The notes under the pieces: generated by a model
What the model saw: only the letters and a program-made list of their open reading frames with translations
Told to the model about the DNA's origin: nothing
The model's database searches: none
Source: Flavobacterium proteolyticum
GTDB taxonomy: Bacteria > Bacteroidota > Bacteroidia > Flavobacteriales > Flavobacteriaceae
Reading direction: 5' to 3'
Length of the DNA: 64,000 nt
Assembly: GCF_015223105.1 (NCBI RefSeq)
Contig: NZ_JADFTZ010000005.1
Coordinates: 124,001 to 188,000, forward strand
Position numbers and translations under genes: made by a program
Shown: one piece after another, positions 47,094 to 55,963 of the stretch
How the letters are laid out: each line of letters begins with the position of its first letter
Position numbering within the stretch: position 1 is the first letter of the stretch

Positions 47094-48578
47094 TTAGTTA
47101 ATTTCTTCTGTTTGCTTCTCTTTGAAGTCGATTTCGCAAGCGTAAGAAAATAGTTTTTCTTTTTTAATGATATCCGCAGTTCCTTCAGGAAGCATGTCTT
47201 CCCAACCGGATTCGCCTCTACAAATCATTTTTAAAATTTTTCTAGAGAAAATATCTAAGTTTTTTTCATCGTAGTCTTTGATATCGATTACTTTTCCGTT
47301 GAATTTGAAGAATTTGTATAATTCTTTCATTCTAGGATGTACTTTTAAGTTTTCTGAAGTGATAACGTTTCCATTATCATCTTTCATTGGATATAAGTAC
47401 ACTTTTAAATCGCGATAGAATAATTTTCCAAAAGCTTCCAATATTCCTCCTGATAAATGGCGGTAGTATTTCTCGTCGAAAATTTCAACTAAGTTATTTA
47501 CTCCCATAGCTAATCCCATTCTTGCTTTTGAATAGTTAGAGAAGTATTCTACAACTTTGAAATATTCTTGGAAGTTCGAAATCATTACGTTTTTACCAAG
47601 TTTACAAAGTAACTCTGCACGGTCAAGGAAATCGCGTTCGTCAATCTCACCTTCGGCTTTTAAGTTGGAAAGCGTAATTTCAAAAACAACAAATGTGTTG
47701 TCTTCGGCTACTTTATTTTCTTTGATAAACATGTTGTATGATTCCTCATACATGTCCATATTTACTTTAGTAACAGGTCTAAAACTTCCTCTTAAAGCCA
47801 AGATATTTTTTTTGTATAAAACAGCCGCAGGTAAGATGTTTTTCCCATCAGGACCAAACATTACGGCATCAGTCATTCCGTTTTTAACCAATTGTAAACT
47901 CATCAAACGATTGTCTACATTGGCAAATCTTGGACCTGAAAAGTTAACGGTATCAATTTCTAATTGATCTTTATCTAAATGGTCGTATAAATAACGAAGT
48001 AATTTTTTTGGGTCATTGTATTTATAGAAAGCACCATAAATTAAATTTACCCCTAAAATTCCTAGAGTTTCTTGTTGTAATTTGGCATCATTTTCTTTGA
48101 AACGAATGTGAAGAATAATTTCGTTATAATCTTCATCTGGTTCTACTTGATATACAATTCCAACCCATCCGTGACCTTTAAATTGCTTTGCAAAGTCGAT
48201 TGTAGCAACCGTATTAGCATAACTAAAAAACAATTTATTTGGATGTTTGTCTCTACTTAAACGTTGTTCAACAAGATTAATTTCGTGAGTTAGCATTTTG
48301 CGAAGACGACTTTCTGTTACATAACGACCATCAGATTCTTCACCATAGATAGCGTCACTAAAGTCTTTATCGTATGCCGACATGGCTTTTGCAATAGTTC
48401 CAGAAGAGGCTCCAGCTCTAAAAAAGTTACGTACTGTTTCTTGTCCTGCTCCAATCTCTGCAAACGTTCCATAGATGTTTTCATTAAGATTGATTCTTAA
48501 TGCTTTATCTTTAATGGAAGGGATTTGCTCTATCTCTTTATCTCCACGAACTTTAATATCTGTAACCATGCTTTTCAT
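47094..48578 (-). CDS. Conserved 494-residue protein of unknown function
   Basis: A large soluble protein of about 494 residues when started at MKSMVTDIKVRGDKEIEQIPS (48578; the next Met at 48569 is equally possible). Visible segments are ENIYGTFAEIGAGQETVRNFFRAG near 35, LFFSYANTVATIDFAKQF near 115 and VNFSGPRFANVDNRLMSLQLV near 215. I recall similar proteins in many Flavobacteriaceae, sometimes labelled nicotinate-nucleotide adenylyltransferase, but I see no nucleotidyltransferase HxGH motif. No signal peptide or membrane helix. Confidence 0.7.
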   Translation of the reverse strand: MKSMVTDIKVRGDKEIEQIPSIKDKALRINLNENIYGTFAEIGAGQETVRNFFRAGASSGTIAKAMSAYDKDFSDAIYGEESDGRYVTESRLRKMLTHEINLVEQRLSRDKHPNKLFFSYANTVATIDFAKQFKGHGWVGIVYQVEPDEDYNEIILHIRFKENDAKLQQETLGILGVNLIYGAFYKYNDPKKLLRYLYDHLDKDQLEIDTVNFSGPRFANVDNRLMSLQLVKNGMTDAVMFGPDGKNILPAAVLYKKNILALRGSFRPVTKVNMDMYEESYNMFIKENKVAEDNTFVVFEITLSNLKAEGEIDERDFLDRAELLCKLGKNVMISNFQEYFKVVEYFSNYSKARMGLAMGVNNLVEIFDEKYYRHLSGGILEAFGKLFYRDLKVYLYPMKDDNGNVITSENLKVHPRMKELYKFFKFNGKVIDIKDYDEKNLDIFSRKILKMICRGESGWEDMLPEGTADIIKKEKLFSYACEIDFKEKQTEEIN

Positions 48579-48685
48579 TAAAATATATTTTGGGGTACAC
48601 GAGAATAATAATTCTCTAATTGCAAAGTTAATCATTTTATAAAAACTACCATAATTATTGTTATTTTTGTGCAAAAGATAAGGTT

Positions 48686-49450
48686 GTGAAAATTTACTTT
48701 TTAGGAACAGGTACGTCTCAAGGAATTCCAGTAATTGGAAGTCATCACTCGGTATGTTTGAGTTCAGATGAGAAAGACAAGCGATTACGTGTCTCGGTTT
48801 GGATTGAAACCGAAGATACTTCTATTGTTATCGATTGTGGCCCCGATTTTAGACAACAAATGCTAAATTCCAAATGTCCTAAAATTGACGGATTATTATT
48901 TACGCACGAACATGCGGATCATACTGCGGGTTTAGATGATATTCGTCCGTTCTTTTTTAAACAAGGTGCAATTGCAATTTATGCTCATGAACGTGTTTTG
49001 AAGAATTTAGAACGACGATTTGATTATATTTTTCAAACCGAAAATAAATATCCAGGCGCACCTTCAGTTTCTGAAAATGAAGTAATTAATAACCAATCAT
49101 TTTTGGTGAATAATGAAGTCGTTATTCCGGTAAATGCTTACCATGGTTCGTTGCAAGTTTTTGGATACCGAATTCAAGATTTTGTGTATTTGACAGATGT
49201 AAAAACAATGGAAGCTTCTGAAATCGAAAAAATTAAAGATTGTAAGGTTTTGGTAGTGAATTGCTTGCGTGAAGAACCACATGCAACACATTTTAATTTA
49301 GAAGAAGTTTTACATTTCATATCTTTGGTGCGTCCAAAAACAACTTATTTAACACATATTAGCCATTTGTTTGGTTTTCATGAAGAAATTCAGAAAAAAT
49401 TGCCAGTAAATGTGTTTGTAGCTTATGATAATTTAGAAATTAATATTTAA
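48686..49450 (+). CDS. MBL-fold metal-dependent hydrolase
   Basis: A 254-residue metallo-beta-lactamase fold enzyme that starts with GTG (KIYFLGTGTSQGIPVIG). The zinc motif THEHADHTAGLDDIRPF, the DCGPDF strand, YLTDVKTM and the final THISHLFGFHEE His are present. It resembles PhnP-like phosphodiesterases. It starts the gene pair with the small anchored protein six bases downstream. Confidence 0.85.
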   Translation: MKIYFLGTGTSQGIPVIGSHHSVCLSSDEKDKRLRVSVWIETEDTSIVIDCGPDFRQQMLNSKCPKIDGLLFTHEHADHTAGLDDIRPFFFKQGAIAIYAHERVLKNLERRFDYIFQTENKYPGAPSVSENEVINNQSFLVNNEVVIPVNAYHGSLQVFGYRIQDFVYLTDVKTMEASEIEKIKDCKVLVVNCLREEPHATHFNLEEVLHFISLVRPKTTYLTHISHLFGFHEEIQKKLPVNVFVAYDNLEINI

Positions 49451-49455
49451 TACTT

Positions 49456-49950
49456 ATGAAGAACGTAATTTTGTATGCTTTGATTTTCTCATTATTGTTT
49501 AATGTATTTCAATATGTGAATTCAACCAAAATATTAGATGCAAAAGACAAAGAAGTACTAAAAGTAAAAGCGAATTTAAAAACGTCGAGAGATTCTGTTG
49601 CTAGTTTGGCTAATGCTAATTATTTTGCTTTGGAAAGCGACGAAGACGCACAAGAATATTTCTTTTCTAACAATTTAGATTATCAAAAAGTTGCTGTAAA
49701 AGTTAAAGAAGATTTGATTAGTTTAAACGAAAATAAAAAAGGAAATCCGCTTGTTCCTTATGAACCAATTGATGGTGTTCCGTTTTTGATTAATACATCA
49801 AAAATTCTTAATCACAGATGGATAATTGCCGAATTTTCTTGTGGTGATTTATGGGGTCAAGTTTTAATAAAATATTTTGTCACAGAAGGAAAACCAACTG
49901 ATTTTGAAACAGTAGAAACGGTTTTATACGAAAGACAAACGAAAGAATAA
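49456..49950 (+). CDS. Small membrane-anchored protein, function unknown
   Basis: A 164-residue product with one N-terminal hydrophobic helix (VILYALIFSLLFNVFQYV), a short coiled stretch (DAKDKEVLKVKANLKTSRDS) and a compact C-terminal domain ending LIKYFVTEGKPTDFETVETVLYERQ. It starts six bases behind the MBL hydrolase gene and is followed after 14 bases by the aminotransferase gene, suggesting one operon. No family recognised. Confidence 0.7.
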   Translation: MKNVILYALIFSLLFNVFQYVNSTKILDAKDKEVLKVKANLKTSRDSVASLANANYFALESDEDAQEYFFSNNLDYQKVAVKVKEDLISLNENKKGNPLVPYEPIDGVPFLINTSKILNHRWIIAEFSCGDLWGQVLIKYFVTEGKPTDFETVETVLYERQTKE

Positions 49951-49964
49951 ATAAATTACAACGC

Positions 49965-51452
49965 ATGTCAACTACAACAACTAAAACCCAATTAGAATGT
50001 TACTTTGAGGAGTTCAGAAAGGATATAATTGGTATCAATCAAAAATTTCAATCGCCTTTTGGGGAAAAGAAAATCATTTATACCGATTGGACAGCCAGCG
50101 GAAGATTATATCGCCCAATTGAAGAGAAATTGATGAACGATTTTGGTCCGTTTGTTGCCAATACGCATACCGAAACTTCTGTTACAGGAACCGCTATGAC
50201 AATGGCGTATCATGAAGCACGTCACATTATCAAACATCATGTAAATGCATCGGATTCGGATATTTTAATTACCGATGGAACCGGAATGACGGGTGTTGTA
50301 AACAAATTCCAACGTATTTTAGGACTTCGTATTCCAGAAAATTTAAAAGAGTTTACTGCGATTCCAAACGAGTTGAAACCAATCGTTTTTATTTCGCACA
50401 TGGAACACCATTCGAATCAAACGTCTTGGTTAGAAACCATTGCTGATGTAGTGGTAATTCCAGCTGATGAAAACGGATTATTATGTATTAATGAATTAAA
50501 AAATTTACTAGAAAAATACAAAGACAGAAGTTTTAAAATTGCTTCAATTACCTCATGTTCAAACGTTACCGGAATTAGAACTCCGTATCATGAAGTGGCA
50601 AAATTAATGCACCAAAATAATGGTGTTTGCTTTGTAGATTTCGCTTGTTCGGGTCCGTATGTGAATATCAATATGCATCCAGAAGATGCAGAAAGTTATT
50701 TGGATGCGATTTTCTTTTCACCTCATAAGTTTTTAGGTGGTCCTGGAACTTCAGGCGTTTTAATTTTTAATAAAGATTTATACAAAAACAACGTTCCCGA
50801 TTGTCCAGGTGGAGGAACCGTAAGTTGGACAAACCCTTGGGGCGAACACAAATATATCGACAATATCGAAGATAGAGAAGATGGTGGTACTCCAGGTTTC
50901 TTACAAGTAATGAAAACGGCTTTGGCAATTCAGTTGAAAGAAAAAATGGGTGTTCAAAATATTTTAGATAGAGAACATGAAATTGTTGACTACATTTTTG
51001 ATGCTCTTGGAAATATCGATAACTTACATATTCTGGCAAACCAACACCAAGACAGGTTAGGAGTCATTTCGTTTTATATTGATGATTTACATTACAATTT
51101 AGGAGTGAAATTATTAAATGATAAATTCGGAATTCAAACGCGTGGTGGCTGCAGTTGTGCTGGGACTTACGGACATTATTTACTACACGTAGATCAAGAA
51201 ACTTCGCACGATTTAGTTTGTAAAATTTCTTCAGGAGATTTAATTCAAAAACCAGGATGGATTCGTATGTCGATTCACCCAACAACTACAACAGAAGAAA
51301 TTGAATTCGTTTGCGAAAACATCAAAGCTTTAGCAGCTAATCATAAGGAATGGGGAACGGATTACGAATACAATCCTAAAACCAATGAATTTGTACACAA
51401 AAGTGCCAAAGGCGAAATCAAAGAAATGGTTCACAATTGGTTCAATTTATAA
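49965..51452 (+). CDS. Class V aminotransferase / cysteine desulphurase-like PLP enzyme
   Basis: A 495-residue PLP enzyme. The PLP-binding Lys is in FFSPHKFLGGPGTSGVL; SHMEHHSNQTSW and VDFACSGPYVNI give the cofactor-stacking His and the Asp that contacts the pyridine nitrogen. TRGGCSCAGTYGHYLL places a Cys where cysteine desulphurases carry theirs, so sulphur transfer from cysteine is possible. It is larger than SufS (about 410) and no suf gene is adjacent; other class V activities cannot be excluded. Confidence 0.82.
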   Translation: MSTTTTKTQLECYFEEFRKDIIGINQKFQSPFGEKKIIYTDWTASGRLYRPIEEKLMNDFGPFVANTHTETSVTGTAMTMAYHEARHIIKHHVNASDSDILITDGTGMTGVVNKFQRILGLRIPENLKEFTAIPNELKPIVFISHMEHHSNQTSWLETIADVVVIPADENGLLCINELKNLLEKYKDRSFKIASITSCSNVTGIRTPYHEVAKLMHQNNGVCFVDFACSGPYVNINMHPEDAESYLDAIFFSPHKFLGGPGTSGVLIFNKDLYKNNVPDCPGGGTVSWTNPWGEHKYIDNIEDREDGGTPGFLQVMKTALAIQLKEKMGVQNILDREHEIVDYIFDALGNIDNLHILANQHQDRLGVISFYIDDLHYNLGVKLLNDKFGIQTRGGCSCAGTYGHYLLHVDQETSHDLVCKISSGDLIQKPGWIRMSIHPTTTTEEIEFVCENIKALAANHKEWGTDYEYNPKTNEFVHKSAKGEIKEMVHNWFNL

Positions 51453-51457
51453 AAAGA

Positions 51458-51483
51458 AAAAACTCAGTTATTACTGAGTTTTT
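51458..51483. terminator. Bidirectional intrinsic terminator
   Basis: An 11-bp stem (AAAAACTCAGT) with loop TATT between converging genes. It overlaps the last codons of the acyltransferase gene. Confidence 0.85.
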
Positions 51484-52352
51484 TCTTTTTTATGTTTCCA
51501 TCTTTTATGTGTCCATAAGTAAAATTCGGGAGCTTCGTAGATTTGTTCTTCTACTAATTTCAAGAATTTATCGGTAATCTCGTAATTAGGAACTGATTTT
51601 ACATCTTCAGAAAGAATTTCAAAACTTGCTTCGTAATAGCCTCTTTTTACTTTCTTAACTTTTAAGAAAATCACATTCATATCAAAACGTTTAGCAAGCA
51701 TTTCTGCTCCTGTGTGAACGGGAACAATATGTCCCATAAAAGGAGCCCAATGATAAGCAGCATTTGCCTTTGGCGATTGGTCACTAGCAAAGCCATATAT
51801 ACCTAAAACATTATTTTTATGATTTTCTGCAATTGTTGGAATAGTTTGCTTTGTAGTAATTAATTCGGCTTTAAATTTAGAGCGAATTCTTTTTACTAAT
51901 TTGTCAAAATACGGATTGGATAATTTTTTATAAATTCCAAATCCTTTGCAATGAATATAATAATTCATAGATATAACCCACTCATAACTAGCGTAATGCG
52001 CGCACATTAACGCAATGCTTTTGTTCTTTTTTTCCAACTCATAATACACCTCCATATTACTAAAAGTAAAGTGTTTTTCAATTTCTTTTTGCGAGATGGT
52101 AATGGTTTTTATCATTTCTAAGAACATATCACACATGTGGCTGTAAAATTTCTTTTCAATGGCAAGTCTTTCTTTATCAGATAAATGAGGTAAAGCTAAT
52201 TTAATGTTAGCACGCACTACTTTTTTTCGGTAACCAATAATGTTATAAGTTAAAAAACATATAAAATCGGAAAACAAATAAAAAATAGGGAATGGTAGAA
52301 TAGATATTATCCACAATATCGGATAGATAAGTATGTAAACTAATAATTGCAT
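51471..52352 (-). CDS. LpxL/HtrB-like lipid A acyltransferase
   Basis: A 293-residue membrane-bound acyltransferase. One N-terminal hydrophobic anchor (LVYILIYPILWIISILPFPIFYLF) precedes the catalytic HX4E motif in MCAHYASYEWV near residue 120. GFASDQSPKA and FLKVKKVKRGYYE follow the order of lipid A secondary acyltransferases, which add acyloxyacyl chains in the inner membrane. A transfer to other lipids is possible in Bacteroidota. Confidence 0.85.
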   Translation of the reverse strand: MQLLVYILIYPILWIISILPFPIFYLFSDFICFLTYNIIGYRKKVVRANIKLALPHLSDKERLAIEKKFYSHMCDMFLEMIKTITISQKEIEKHFTFSNMEVYYELEKKNKSIALMCAHYASYEWVISMNYYIHCKGFGIYKKLSNPYFDKLVKRIRSKFKAELITTKQTIPTIAENHKNNVLGIYGFASDQSPKANAAYHWAPFMGHIVPVHTGAEMLAKRFDMNVIFLKVKKVKRGYYEASFEILSEDVKSVPNYEITDKFLKLVEEQIYEAPEFYLWTHKRWKHKKEKTQ

Positions 52353-52432
52353 TCGTTTAAATTTTTACAAATATACTTTTTTACTTGCAAGTAAATTTGC
52401 CAAAGTATTCCTAAATTTACAAAAAAAACTTT

Positions 52433-53059
52433 ATGAACATTGTTTTATTAGTTATTCTTGCGGCTAATGGTTTAATTAGTTATAAAGGTTTTAACGATAC
52501 ACATTTCTTTAGAAAATACGAATTTCATATTGGAAGCATTCGCTCTGGTGAACAGTTTAGAATGTTTTCTTCTGGATTTTTACATGTAGATTTGATGCAT
52601 TTGCTTTTCAATATGTTTACGCTTTATATGTTTGCTCCTTTTGTAATTAATAGTGTAGGTGCTATGTATTTTGCTTATCTGTACTTTGGAAGTTTAATTG
52701 CGGGAAATTTACTCACTTTGTATTTTCATAAAGATGAATATTACTACCGAGCGGTTGGCGCTTCTGGTGCGGTAATGGGAATTATTTACAGCGCTATTTT
52801 GTTAGAACCTAATTTGTACATGTACGGATTTATTCCAGGTTATATCTTCGGATTTGCCTATTTACTATTTTCAATTTATGGTATGAAAGCAAAGAATGAT
52901 AATATTGGCCATGTAGCGCATTTTGGTGGCGCTATTGGCGGATTTGTAATTACTTTAGTAAAATTTCCTTTTTTAATTACAGAAGAACCAAAAACAGTTA
53001 TGGCTTTATTGGTTCCTATTGTAATTTTATTTATCATGGCTAAAATGAAAAAAATATAA
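52433..53059 (+). CDS. Rhomboid intramembrane serine protease
   Basis: A 208-residue membrane protein with six helices. The nucleophile Ser111 is in VGASGAVMG and the partner His163 in HVAHFGGAIGG; HLLFNMFTLYMF supplies the family's HxxxN-like helix 2 motif. Rhomboids cleave transmembrane substrates. A sigma-54-like promoter and the SIMPL gene follow. Confidence 0.9.
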   Translation: MNIVLLVILAANGLISYKGFNDTHFFRKYEFHIGSIRSGEQFRMFSSGFLHVDLMHLLFNMFTLYMFAPFVINSVGAMYFAYLYFGSLIAGNLLTLYFHKDEYYYRAVGASGAVMGIIYSAILLEPNLYMYGFIPGYIFGFAYLLFSIYGMKAKNDNIGHVAHFGGAIGGFVITLVKFPFLITEEPKTVMALLVPIVILFIMAKMKKI

Positions 53060-53071
53060 GGAGATTCATTT

Positions 53072-53087
53072 TTGGCACAATACTTGA
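53072..53087 (+). promoter_or_regulatory. Sigma-54-like -24/-12 element upstream of the SIMPL gene
   Basis: TTGGCAC, five bases, then TTGA, at 30 bases before the SIMPL ATG, which places a transcription start about 18 bases before the codon. It has the same form as the element upstream of lon. Confidence 0.45.
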
Positions 53088-53116
53088 AAACTATAAATTA
53101 TTAAAATATTAAGATT

Positions 53117-53809
53117 ATGAAAAAACTAGTAATGATACTATTATTCTCAGTAGGTATGGTACAAGCACAAGAAGTAAAAACAGTTCCACAAATTAGTGTT
53201 TCTGGCGAAGGTAAAATCAAAGTAACTCCAGACGAAGCTATAATTACAGTTGCGGTGGAAAACACAGGAAAAGAAGCAGCAGAAGTGAAAAAGAAAAACG
53301 ATGAAATTGTAGATAAAGTGTTGAAATTAATCAAGCAACGAGGAATTCCAACAGCCGATTATCAAACACAACGTGTGAATTTGTACAAAAACTACGATTA
53401 TAATACAAAAAAATACAATTATGTAGCCAATCAAACGATTTCTATTCATTTGAAAGACTTAACCAAATACGATAAGTTAATGATGGATTTGGTAGATAGC
53501 GGCATCAACTCAATTCAAGGAGTAGAGTTTAAATCGTCTAAGATTAAAGAGTTTGAACGTGATGCTCGTAAAAAAGCAATGGTAGATGCCAAACAAAAAG
53601 CAGAAGATTACGTTTCTGTTTTAGCGGGACAAAAAGTAGGGAAGGCGTTAGTGATTTCTGATAATTCTTATACCAACTATCCACGACCAGTTTATGCTTC
53701 TATGAAATCAGTTGATGTTGCATACGAACAAATGCCTGAAAAAGAAACATTAGCCATTGGAGAAATTGAGATTATTTCAAACGTATCGGTTTCTTTTGTA
53801 TTGGAATAA
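53117..53809 (+). CDS. SIMPL (DUF541) domain exported protein
   Basis: A 230-residue periplasmic protein: signal peptide (MILLFSVGMVQAQ) then one SIMPL domain (PQISVSGEGKIKVTPDEAIITVAVENTGKEA, read as ISVSGEGKIKVTPDEA; later DLVDSGINSIQGVEF). Members form oligomers and have been linked to oxidative stress and to kinase signalling in other organisms. It is the last core gene before the cassette array, and a terminator follows it. Confidence 0.88.
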   Translation: MKKLVMILLFSVGMVQAQEVKTVPQISVSGEGKIKVTPDEAIITVAVENTGKEAAEVKKKNDEIVDKVLKLIKQRGIPTADYQTQRVNLYKNYDYNTKKYNYVANQTISIHLKDLTKYDKLMMDLVDSGINSIQGVEFKSSKIKEFERDARKKAMVDAKQKAEDYVSVLAGQKVGKALVISDNSYTNYPRPVYASMKSVDVAYEQMPEKETLAIGEIEIISNVSVSFVLE

Positions 53810-53830
53810 GAAAATAAGCTAAAAAATAGA

Positions 53831-53856
53831 AAAGCCAGAATGAAAGTTCTGGTTTT
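53831..53856 (+). terminator. Intrinsic terminator after the SIMPL gene
   Basis: A stem of about ten pairs including a G-T wobble (AAAGCCAGAA), six-base loop, then a T run. It insulates the core chromosome from the array. Confidence 0.75.
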
Positions 53857-53900
53857 TTCTTTAAATACCCAAAACAGAAAGTAGTCATAAATAGCTTTTT

Positions 53901-54028
53901 CATATTTTGAGGTTTAAAATTTAGTATAAATCTATGCTTGGCCGTTATAAATTATAAGAAAATATTCCATTTAGCAGCTGATTTTTCGTGGAAAAATCCG
54001 GAAATAGCCATTGAAGTAAACTGCTGTT
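53901..54028. repeat. Cassette site S1 (degenerate terminal site)
   Basis: Aligns along its full length with the other sites (TTTTGAGGTTTAAAATTTAG against the S6 left arm; TAGCCATTGAAGTAAACTGCTGTT-like right end) but lacks the AACGTT left core. It marks the distal end of the array. Confidence 0.65.
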
Positions 54029-54039
54029 GAAACAGTTTT

Positions 54040-54423
54040 TTACACTTCATATAATTCAATTGGTAATTTATCTGGGTCTTCAAAAAAAGTAAAACGTTTT
54101 TGGGTAAACTCGTCTATTCGAATTGGTTCAATCTTTATGTTGTATGTTTCAAGTTTTTTTATTGCTGTTTCTATATTTGATACTTCAAAAGCTAAATGTC
54201 TCATTCCACACGATTCAGGTCTTGAAACTCTTGCTGGAGGATTGGGAAATGAAAACAATTCAATAATATAAATACCGTTTAATGCTAAATCAAGTTTGTA
54301 AGACTGTCTTTCTTTTCTATAAACTTCATTTATAATTTCTAGTCCTAATATTTCGGTATAAAAAAATTTCGACTTTTGATAATCAGAACAAATAATGGCG
54401 ATGTGATGAATACTTTTTAACAT
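54040..54423 (-). CDS. Glyoxalase/VOC family protein
   Basis: A 127-residue single VOC domain starting MLKSIHHIAIICSDYQKSKFFYTEILG. First metal ligand His is in HHIAI, a second in MRHLAFEVSN and the Glu in PIELYEV close a typical VOC metal site. It may isomerise or detoxify an aldehyde adduct; the DJ-1 family gene upstream would fit glyoxal or carbonyl stress. The upstream extension to 54468 crosses a terminator hairpin and is rejected. It ends 11 bases before site S1. Confidence 0.85.
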   Translation of the reverse strand: MLKSIHHIAIICSDYQKSKFFYTEILGLEIINEVYRKERQSYKLDLALNGIYIIELFSFPNPPARVSRPESCGMRHLAFEVSNIETAIKKLETYNIKIEPIRIDEFTQKRFTFFEDPDKLPIELYEV

Positions 54424-54442
54424 AACTTTTTTTAATGAAAAA

Positions 54443-54467
54443 TGAGGCAACTTAGTCTGTCGCCTCA
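54443..54467 (-). terminator. Intrinsic terminator after the DJ-1 family gene
   Basis: On the minus strand a nine-pair stem (TGAGGC core, one mismatch) with a seven-base loop is followed by five T residues. It lies between the DJ-1 stop codon and the VOC start. Confidence 0.7.
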
Positions 54468-54482
54468 AATGTTTTTTTGATA

Positions 54483-55271
54483 TTATTTAAGTTTTTGAAG
54501 TTCTTTTAGTACTGCCTCACCAACACCATGAGCTGATTGTGGATTTTGTCCTGTTACAACTCTTTGGTCAACTGTAACATGTGATTGCCATAATCCAGAT
54601 TTTTCAAATTTTGCACCACGTTCAATTAGTTTTGTTTCCAAACTAAATGGTACTACTTTTTCCAGCTTTACCGCAATTTCCTCTTCATTTGTAAAGGCAT
54701 TGATTTTTTTTCCGTCAACTAAATACTTGCCATTGCTTAATTTGATATTGACCAAGCCAGCTGGCCCGTGACAAACAGCACTTACAATGCCATTGTTTTC
54801 ATAAATTTTTTGTGCGATTAATGCCAATTCAGTATTATCTGCAAAATCCCACATTGTGCCATGCCCTCCTGCATATAAAATAGCTACGTAGTCAGATGGA
54901 TTAACTTCTGATGGTTTCAGTGTGTTTTGAATTTTAGCTTGATATTTTTTATCGGCTAAAAATTTTTGATTAATTGGGTCTTCATTGTTAGCACCATAAT
55001 AGGGTGGATTACCTCCTTTAGGACTCACAAAATCAATTTCATAACCAGCATCAATTAATACAGCCCAAGGATGAGAAACTTCACCCAAATAATAACCCGT
55101 TGTTTCACCAGTTTCTCCCAATTTGTCGTGGCTTGTAACCACAAATAAGATTTTCTTACTCATTTTTTTTGAATTTATAGTTTGTGCAGTTGCTTGATTT
55201 AATCCAAGAAAAATGGTACAACCTGCAATTACCATAATTCCTGCCAAGAAGTTTTTAAATACTTTGTTCAT
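54483..55271 (-). CDS. DJ-1/PfpI family protein with signal peptide
   Basis: A 262-residue class I amidotransferase-like protein close to Hsp31 glyoxalase III types. A signal peptide (MVIAGCTIFLGLNQATAQ region) precedes MSKKILFVVTSHDKLGETG; initiation at that internal Met would give a cytoplasmic form. The nucleophile Cys is in VSAVCHGPAGLVN and the Glu in YYLGEVSHPW. Such enzymes handle methylglyoxal or act as chaperones. The upstream region has a perfect CRP-type palindrome, and a Crp-family regulator gene precedes it. Confidence 0.85.
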   Translation of the reverse strand: MNKVFKNFLAGIMVIAGCTIFLGLNQATAQTINSKKMSKKILFVVTSHDKLGETGETTGYYLGEVSHPWAVLIDAGYEIDFVSPKGGNPPYYGANNEDPINQKFLADKKYQAKIQNTLKPSEVNPSDYVAILYAGGHGTMWDFADNTELALIAQKIYENNGIVSAVCHGPAGLVNIKLSNGKYLVDGKKINAFTNEEEIAVKLEKVVPFSLETKLIERGAKFEKSGLWQSHVTVDQRVVTGQNPQSAHGVGEAVLKELQKLK

Positions 55272-55349
55272 TGCTTCATTTATTTAATTTGATGTTGCAA
55301 AATTCGGAACATTGTTAATCTTGACACAGGATGTAAATCACAAGTTTGA

Positions 55350-55365
55350 TGTGATCTATATCACA
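55350..55365. promoter_or_regulatory. CRP-type operator, TGTGA-N6-TCACA palindrome
   Basis: The 16-bp sequence TGTGATCTATATCACA is a perfect CRP-consensus palindrome. It abuts the stop codon of the Crp-family gene and lies 79 bases upstream of the DJ-1 gene. A further half site TTGTGA lies about 12 bases nearer the DJ-1 gene. The regulator's recognition helix has the R-E-x-x-x-R pattern of E. coli CRP, which reads TGTGA. Confidence 0.7.
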
Positions 55366-55929
55366 CTAAGTTGAAAGTCGGCTTAGTGTTTCTCTAGAAA
55401 CACCTAAATAAGAGGCTATTAATGTTTTGGGAACTCTTTGAAAAAGCGATGGGTATTGTTGAAGAAGTTGCTCATATCGTTCTTTTGCATTGCTATTGAG
55501 TAATGAAAGTATTCTTCGTTGTAATGCTACATAGCCAGAATTAGATTTCTTTCTGAAAAAATGCTCTATTTTATGCATATCTGCACAAAGTTTCTCCCGA
55601 TTGTACAATGACAAACATAGTACCTCAGTTGTTTCAATGCAGTCGATATTAAACAATGCTTTTGTTTCATTAAAATAGGCTTGATAATCTGTAATCCACC
55701 AATCTTCCGCAGCAAACTGCATGATATGTTCTTTTCCATCATGATTTATATAATATGCTTTCAAAAGTCCTTTAATCACAAAATAATCATGCTGAACTAA
55801 ATCATCTTCTTGAATTAAGAATTGATGCTTTTTTAATTTTTTTGTAGTAAAGTGAGAAAGAATATATTCAAATTCTTTATCTGTCAAAGGTGTAATTTTT
55901 TCTATTTGTTGTCTAAGTATTTCACTCAT
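55366..55929 (-). CDS. Crp/Fnr family transcriptional regulator
   Basis: A 187-residue regulator from the ATG at 55929 (MSEILRQQIEKITPLTDKEF). Residues 20-120 are a cyclic-nucleotide-binding-type barrel without the strict cAMP motif (YFVIKGLLKAYYINHDGKEH), the linker helix follows, and the C-terminal helix-turn-helix is IASYLGVSRETLSRL. A longer frame to 56064 runs into site S2 and is rejected. It probably controls the DJ-1 gene through the adjacent palindrome. The start is 35 bases from site S2, like other cassette genes. Confidence 0.88.
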   Translation of the reverse strand: MSEILRQQIEKITPLTDKEFEYILSHFTTKKLKKHQFLIQEDDLVQHDYFVIKGLLKAYYINHDGKEHIMQFAAEDWWITDYQAYFNETKALFNIDCIETTEVLCLSLYNREKLCADMHKIEHFFRKKSNSGYVALQRRILSLLNSNAKERYEQLLQQYPSLFQRVPKTLIASYLGVSRETLSRLST

Positions 55930-55963
55930 CTTATTTTTAGTCTGTGTCTTTAAAATAGCCACT

